Made by a program: the position numbers and the translations under genes
Assembly (NCBI GenBank): GCA_027484965.1
Contig: JAIXRY010000009.1
Span: 1-46,706 of the forward strand
DNA length: 46,706 nt
Direction: 5' to 3'
Source of the DNA: a bacterium
GTDB lineage: Bacteria > Patescibacteriota > Minisyncoccia > Phycocordibacterales > UBA9973
The notes under the pieces: generated by a model
Seen by the model: only the letters and a program-made list of their open reading frames with translations
What the model was told of the DNA's origin: nothing
The model's database searches: none
Part shown: in pieces, positions 43,334 through 46,706 of the stretch
Position numbering within the stretch: the stretch's first letter is position 1
How the letters are laid out: each line of letters opens with the position of its first letter

Positions 43334-45076
43334 ATGAAGAAAACACTCATCGTAATTGGAATTTTATCATCTCTGGTATTTTCTCCGGTGGGTGTTTTTG
43401 CTGAGAAAATTGATGATTATAATATTGATCTTCAGATTCAACAAAATGGAAATGTTTCTGTTGTTGAAAGAATAACTTATAACTTTGAGAATGTTGTTGA
43501 TAAGCATGGTATTTATAGAAAAATTCCTTTAGAAAAAAAGGGTGGATTTTTAAGCATTAAAGATATATATACTTCAGTAGATACTGGGATTACAGATACA
43601 AAAATTGACACACAAAATAATCAACTTCTAATAAAAATAGGTAACCCTACAGAAACTATTTCAGGAATTCGTAAATATTCCATAGCTTATAATATAGAAA
43701 GACCTTTTGTAAGTAAGAATAATAAAGAAAATTTATTTTTCAATGTTGTTGGTACTGATTGGGATGTGTCTATTAATAATGGTTCTTTTTTGGTGACACT
43801 CCCTCTACCTTTATCAGAAAATGAAATAGAAATTAGTTGTTTTGTTGGAGAAAATTTAAGTACAAATTCTTGTCCTTCACCTAAATTATCATTTGATAAA
43901 CATGGTCTGGTTAATGCATTTCTTATTGATTCTATAAATCTTAAACCTCACGAAGGTATCACACTCAAACTTTCAATACCAAAATCATCACTCACTCCAA
44001 CCTCTCTAATCGATAGATGTATTAATTTTTTGAGATTGTTTTGGCCATTTTTGATTGTTGGAATCTTGGGAATAATATTTTTAATTATTTGGTATAAAAA
44101 GGGGAGAGACACAAAAGGAACAGGGGTTGTCGTACCGGAATATGAAGTGCCAGAAAAAATGCATCCATTAATGGTTGCTGGAATAATAAGACAAGGAAGG
44201 CTTAGTCAAAAAGATTTTGTTGCAAGTATTATAAACCTTGCTCACTTAGGTTTTATTTCTATTGAAATTAAGAAAGCAAAAAAGATTTTAAATGTAAAAA
44301 CAGGTAATGATGTTTATACTTTAAAACTAGAAAAACCGTATAGTAATGTGGACTCTCTAGATAAAGAATTGTTGGACGGAATTTTTGTTGAAGGGAATAG
44401 AATGCCGGGTGACAGTGTAGATCTGTCAGATAATTTAGGTATTAATGAGTTGTGGAAGAAAATTAAAGATAAGGTAAAAACTAGGTTAGTAGAAGAAGAA
44501 TATTTTACAAAAAGTCTAAAGAGATTTGATTTGAATTATCATATACAGTTTTCTAAAAAATTAAATATTGGTATAGTCTTGATTTTTGTTATAGTTTTTT
44601 TAACTAAAATTTTTGAAGTATTGTTTATTCCTTTGATTTTTAATCTAACATATATATCTATTGCTGTAATTATTTTGGCTATATTTTATTTTTTCTTTAT
44701 TTATAATTATCCAGCCAAAACAAAAAAAGGTTCACTTATAGAAGAAAAAATAAAGGGTTTTAAAATGTATTTATCTATTGCAGAAAAACATAGAATTCAT
44801 TTTGAAAATCCTCCAGAAGTTACTACAGAAAAGTTTTCAGAATATTTGTCATATGCAATCGTTCTTGGTGTTGAGAATTATTGGGCAAAAGCATTCAATA
44901 TGAATGATGATTACAAGCCTATTTGGTGGCACGGAAGTGATTTTACTATGTATAATATTACAACTAATATGATTGCAACGACGAGTGTAAATGGTGTATT
45001 CTCTAGCTCATCTGGAGATTTTGATGGAGGCTCTGTCGGTAGTGGAGTTGGCGGTGGTGAAGGTGGAAGTTGGTAG
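43334..45076 (+). CDS. DUF2207-family membrane protein
   Basis: Signal peptide at 1-22 (MKKTLIVIGILSSLVFSPVG, cleaved near VFA). An extracytoplasmic beta domain begins with IDDYNIDLQIQQNGNVSVVE and HGIYRKIPL, the DUF2207 hallmark. A membrane helix follows at about 234-254 (FLIVGILGIIFLIIWYKKGR), then a cytoplasmic winged-helix-like part (ASIINLAHLGFISIEIKKAK), two more helices at about 410-455, and a Gly/Ser-rich tail (DFDGGSVGSGVGGGEGGSW). Function is unknown; the LemA-DUF2207-HtpX order suggests membrane-protein quality control. Confidence 0.93.
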   Translation: MKKTLIVIGILSSLVFSPVGVFAEKIDDYNIDLQIQQNGNVSVVERITYNFENVVDKHGIYRKIPLEKKGGFLSIKDIYTSVDTGITDTKIDTQNNQLLIKIGNPTETISGIRKYSIAYNIERPFVSKNNKENLFFNVVGTDWDVSINNGSFLVTLPLPLSENEIEISCFVGENLSTNSCPSPKLSFDKHGLVNAFLIDSINLKPHEGITLKLSIPKSSLTPTSLIDRCINFLRLFWPFLIVGILGIIFLIIWYKKGRDTKGTGVVVPEYEVPEKMHPLMVAGIIRQGRLSQKDFVASIINLAHLGFISIEIKKAKKILNVKTGNDVYTLKLEKPYSNVDSLDKELLDGIFVEGNRMPGDSVDLSDNLGINELWKKIKDKVKTRLVEEEYFTKSLKRFDLNYHIQFSKKLNIGIVLIFVIVFLTKIFEVLFIPLIFNLTYISIAVIILAIFYFFFIYNYPAKTKKGSLIEEKIKGFKMYLSIAEKHRIHFENPPEVTTEKFSEYLSYAIVLGVENYWAKAFNMNDDYKPIWWHGSDFTMYNITTNMIATTSVNGVFSSSSGDFDGGSVGSGVGGGEGGSW

Positions 45077-45100
45077 AATAATCATGTAATATATACATAT

Positions 45101-45991
45101 ATGGCAACACTATATACACAACAATCTAATAATGTTTCGAAGACTTGGTTATTAATGACTGTATTTTTTGTTATCATAACGTTGCTCGGGTTCTTTTTTT
45201 CACAAAGATACGGAAATCCAAATTTGCTATATTTATTTTTTGGAATAAGTTTGATAATGAATATTGGAGCTTATTGGTTTTCTGACAAAGTAGTCTTGTC
45301 TCTCTCTGGTGCAAAACTTGCGTCACGCGAAGAATATTTTGACCTATATACTACAGTCGAAAATCTTTCTATTACTGCAGGTCTGCCTATGCCAAAAGTT
45401 TATGTTATAGAAGATTCTGCTCCAAATGCTTTTGCAACAGGTAGAGATAAAGATCATGCTGTCGTTGCTTTCAGTACGGGTCTTCTTTCTGTTATGAATA
45501 AAACAGAGTTAGAAGGTGTTGTTGCTCACGAACTGTCTCACATTGGAAATCGAGACATACTTCTATCTACTGTTATTGTTGTCTTGGTAGGACTCGTGTC
45601 TATTGTCTCAGATATGATGATCAGAATGTCTATTTTTGGTGGTAGAGATAGGGAAGATAGGCAAGGTGGGGGTGCTATAGCTATTATCGCAATTGTTTTT
45701 TCTATTCTTGCACCAATTTTTGCAATACTCATACAGTTGGCTATTTCTAGAAAACGTGAATTTTTGGCTGACGCTTCAGCATCTCTACTTACACGTTATC
45801 CAGAAGGTCTTGCTTCAGCTTTAGAAAAACTCCAAAACTACAGCGCTCCAATGAATCATCAATCAAGCGCTATCTCGCATCTATATATTTCTGACCCACA
45901 AGGTGTTAGTTTGAATAAAAAGATTTCTGGATTATTTTCTACACACCCACCTCTTGAAGATAGAATTAGAATACTTAGAGAAATGAAATAA
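45101..45991 (+). CDS. htpX: Membrane zinc metalloprotease HtpX (M48)
   Basis: Degrades misfolded membrane proteins. Zinc site HELSH at residues 143-147 (GVVAHELSHIGNRD), third ligand Glu in SRKREFLADASASLLTRYPE. Two N-terminal helices and two after the active site. SGAKLASREEYFDLYTTVEN and FSTHPPLEDRIRILREM are family marks. 296 aa, normal length. Third member of the lemA-DUF2207-htpX set. The next ATG begins one base after its stop. Confidence 0.96.
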   Translation: MATLYTQQSNNVSKTWLLMTVFFVIITLLGFFFSQRYGNPNLLYLFFGISLIMNIGAYWFSDKVVLSLSGAKLASREEYFDLYTTVENLSITAGLPMPKVYVIEDSAPNAFATGRDKDHAVVAFSTGLLSVMNKTELEGVVAHELSHIGNRDILLSTVIVVLVGLVSIVSDMMIRMSIFGGRDREDRQGGGAIAIIAIVFSILAPIFAILIQLAISRKREFLADASASLLTRYPEGLASALEKLQNYSAPMNHQSSAISHLYISDPQGVSLNKKISGLFSTHPPLEDRIRILREMK

Positions 45992-45992
45992 T

Positions 45993-46304
45993 ATGAAAGA
46001 ACAAGAAAATTTTATAAATAAAAAATCAGAAATTTTAAAATCTTTAGAAGAAGAACTTTTGACTTCTGATTTTCAATACGCAATTTTTATATCAACAAAT
46101 GAACTTTCAAAAGATGATAAGAATATTTGGTCTGATATAGAAAAGGGAAATCTTCCGACAATAGAGCAATTTCAAGAATATAAAGAGAAAGCATTAAAAA
46201 ATAATCCTACAGGATCGACAACATATTTTGTAGATTATCTTTCAAATAAATTAACTCCGTACTTTTTAAAAGAACAGTATAAAAATCTGAAAAAAGTCGC
46301 TTAG
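45993..46304 (+). CDS. Hypothetical protein, 103 aa
   Basis: Not recognised. Soluble, charged and helical (NKKSEILKSLEEELLTSDFQ, then EKGNLPTIEQFQEYKEKALK, then STTYFVDYLSNKLTPYFLKE). The ATG is one base after the htpX stop, so it is very probably cotranslated with htpX. No SD, signal peptide or metal motif. Confidence 0.75.
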   Translation: MKEQENFINKKSEILKSLEEELLTSDFQYAIFISTNELSKDDKNIWSDIEKGNLPTIEQFQEYKEKALKNNPTGSTTYFVDYLSNKLTPYFLKEQYKNLKKVA

Positions 46305-46347
46305 TCTAAAATGTGTTATTATTGTGTATGAGTAGTTCTTTAAATGC

Positions 46348-46375
46348 AAAAAAGATAGGTATTATCATCTTTTTT
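46348..46375 (+). terminator. Terminator after the htpX operon
   Basis: AAAAAAGAT / ATCTTTTTT with a 10-nt loop. Confidence 0.65.
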
Positions 46376-46433
46376 GCTCGGTATTCTTTTTAGGAAGAAT
46401 ATCCGTCCTTCTTTTTATACAAGAGAAGGAGAA

Positions 46434-46523
46434 GGAGAATTCGCATAGTGGCCGAGTGCACTCGCTTGGAAAGTGAGCAAGGTGTTAAAGCCTTCGTGAG
46501 TTCGAATCTCACATTCTCCGCCA
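46434..46523 (+). tRNA. tRNA-Ser, anticodon GGA
   Basis: Acceptor GGAGAAT pairs with ATTCTCC; discriminator G and CCA are encoded. Anticodon stem CTCGC/GTGAG with loop TTGGAAA gives GGA (reads UCC/UCU). A long variable arm and the T arm GTGAG-TTCGAAT-CTCAC confirm a class II tRNA-Ser. Confidence 0.97.
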
Positions 46524-46570
46524 AAATTGGAAATCGGAATCAGAAATGTTATTATTTATATATCTAAAAT

Positions 46571-46675
46571 ATGGAACAAATTACGTCATTTTTTAATCAA
46601 ATAGAAGCAATTATAATTATGTGTTTAGACTTGATACAATCAATTATAAATTCTTTAATCGGTTTAATATTATAA
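46571..46675 (+). CDS. Possible small hydrophobic peptide, 34 aa
   Basis: ATG 46571 to TAA 46675 encodes MEQITSFFNQIEAIIIMCLD LIQSIINSLIGLIL, an amphipathic-to-hydrophobic helix. A TATATCTA stretch lies just upstream. It may be a small membrane or signalling peptide, or a chance frame; nothing else occupies this stretch. Confidence 0.35.
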   Translation: MEQITSFFNQIEAIIIMCLDLIQSIINSLIGLIL

Positions 46676-46693
46676 ATTAATTAATATAAAAAT

Positions 46694-46706
46694 ATGAAAT
46701 GTCCAA
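46694..46706 (+). CDS. Start of a gene beginning MKCP, cut by the window end
   Basis: The last 13 bases encode ATG-AAA-TGT-CCA. MKCP is how NrdR (zinc-ribbon repressor of ribonucleotide reductase) usually starts, but four codons cannot identify a gene. Confidence 0.3.

Noticed and set aside
46329-46394. Short frame starting MSSSLNAKK before tRNA-Ser
   Set aside because: It overlaps the terminator hairpin and has no coding signal beyond an ATG.

Overview
The window looks like a chromosome segment of a Patescibacteria/CPR bacterium, most likely of the Parcubacteria (Paceibacteria) type. This is inference from the sequence, not a database match. The DNA is AT-rich and gene-dense with small intergenic gaps. 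Many proteins are short for their families (RecO 190 aa, SecD about 450 aa, MetRS 483 aa). Several families are ones often met in CPR genomes: N-terminally anchored surface proteins, a protein with the NGxExGxDCGG cysteine motif, DUF2207, LemA, a secreted peptidoglycan-binding repeat protein and an S74-domain protein. Shine-Dalgarno sequences are scarce. Instead many genes have a TATAAT-like box only 6-10 nt before the ATG, which suggests leaderless mRNAs.

Layout. 1-1280: the end of an S74-domain surface protein and a small dsRBD-like protein. 1330-5212: an ileS T-box with a very short Stem I, a 50-aa antisense membrane ORF, and an isoleucyl-tRNA synthetase with a complete histidine-phosphatase domain inserted in it. 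5220-8010: a tautomerase-like gene, an M16 peptidase, a 2H-phosphoesterase-like gene and an unknown gene. 8106-12470: Nudix, recO, a large membrane-anchored protein and glycyl-tRNA synthetase. 12530-15844: an AI-2E-type permease, metG and tatD. 15884-17212: a large unknown protein. 17209-18563: a strong promoter, a structured leader and rpsF-ssb-rpsR. 18560-23805, minus strand: efp, an acidic protein, recA, an Ig-like anchored protein and ftsK. 23975-24766: a winged-helix protein. 24887-28665: a long structured leader and a 1045-aa secreted repeat protein, probably the major surface or S-layer protein. 28751-30156: three small membrane proteins. 30157-31985: repeats, a structured RNA, an L10-type leader, rplJ and rplL, then two tandem RNA elements ending in long hairpins. 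31986-33343: a winged-helix/NT-like protein and a small MscS-like membrane protein. 33497-37309: an independent rRNA unit with 23S (interrupted by a group I intron) and 5S. 37396-42280: an anchored Cys-motif protein, rodA, a PAP2 phosphatase, secD and secF. 42332-46304: a small secreted protein, lemA, a DUF2207 protein, htpX and a small unknown gene. 46434-46523: tRNA-Ser(GGA), followed by a tiny ORF and the first codons of a gene starting MKCP.

How the genes fit together: most of the window is core information processing (three aminoacyl-tRNA synthetases, ribosomal proteins, SSB, RecA, RecO, EF-P, rRNA) and envelope building (FtsK, RodA, PAP2, SecDF, HtpX, surface proteins). The most unusual items are (1) a 475-nt group I intron at E. 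coli 23S position 2593 that carries an exact copy of 23S helix 69, (2) IleRS with an embedded phosphatase, controlled by a minimal T-box, and (3) a repeated RNA architecture (pyrimidine-GGAA-stem-AA-GGAGG followed by a hairpin) flanking rplJ-rplL.
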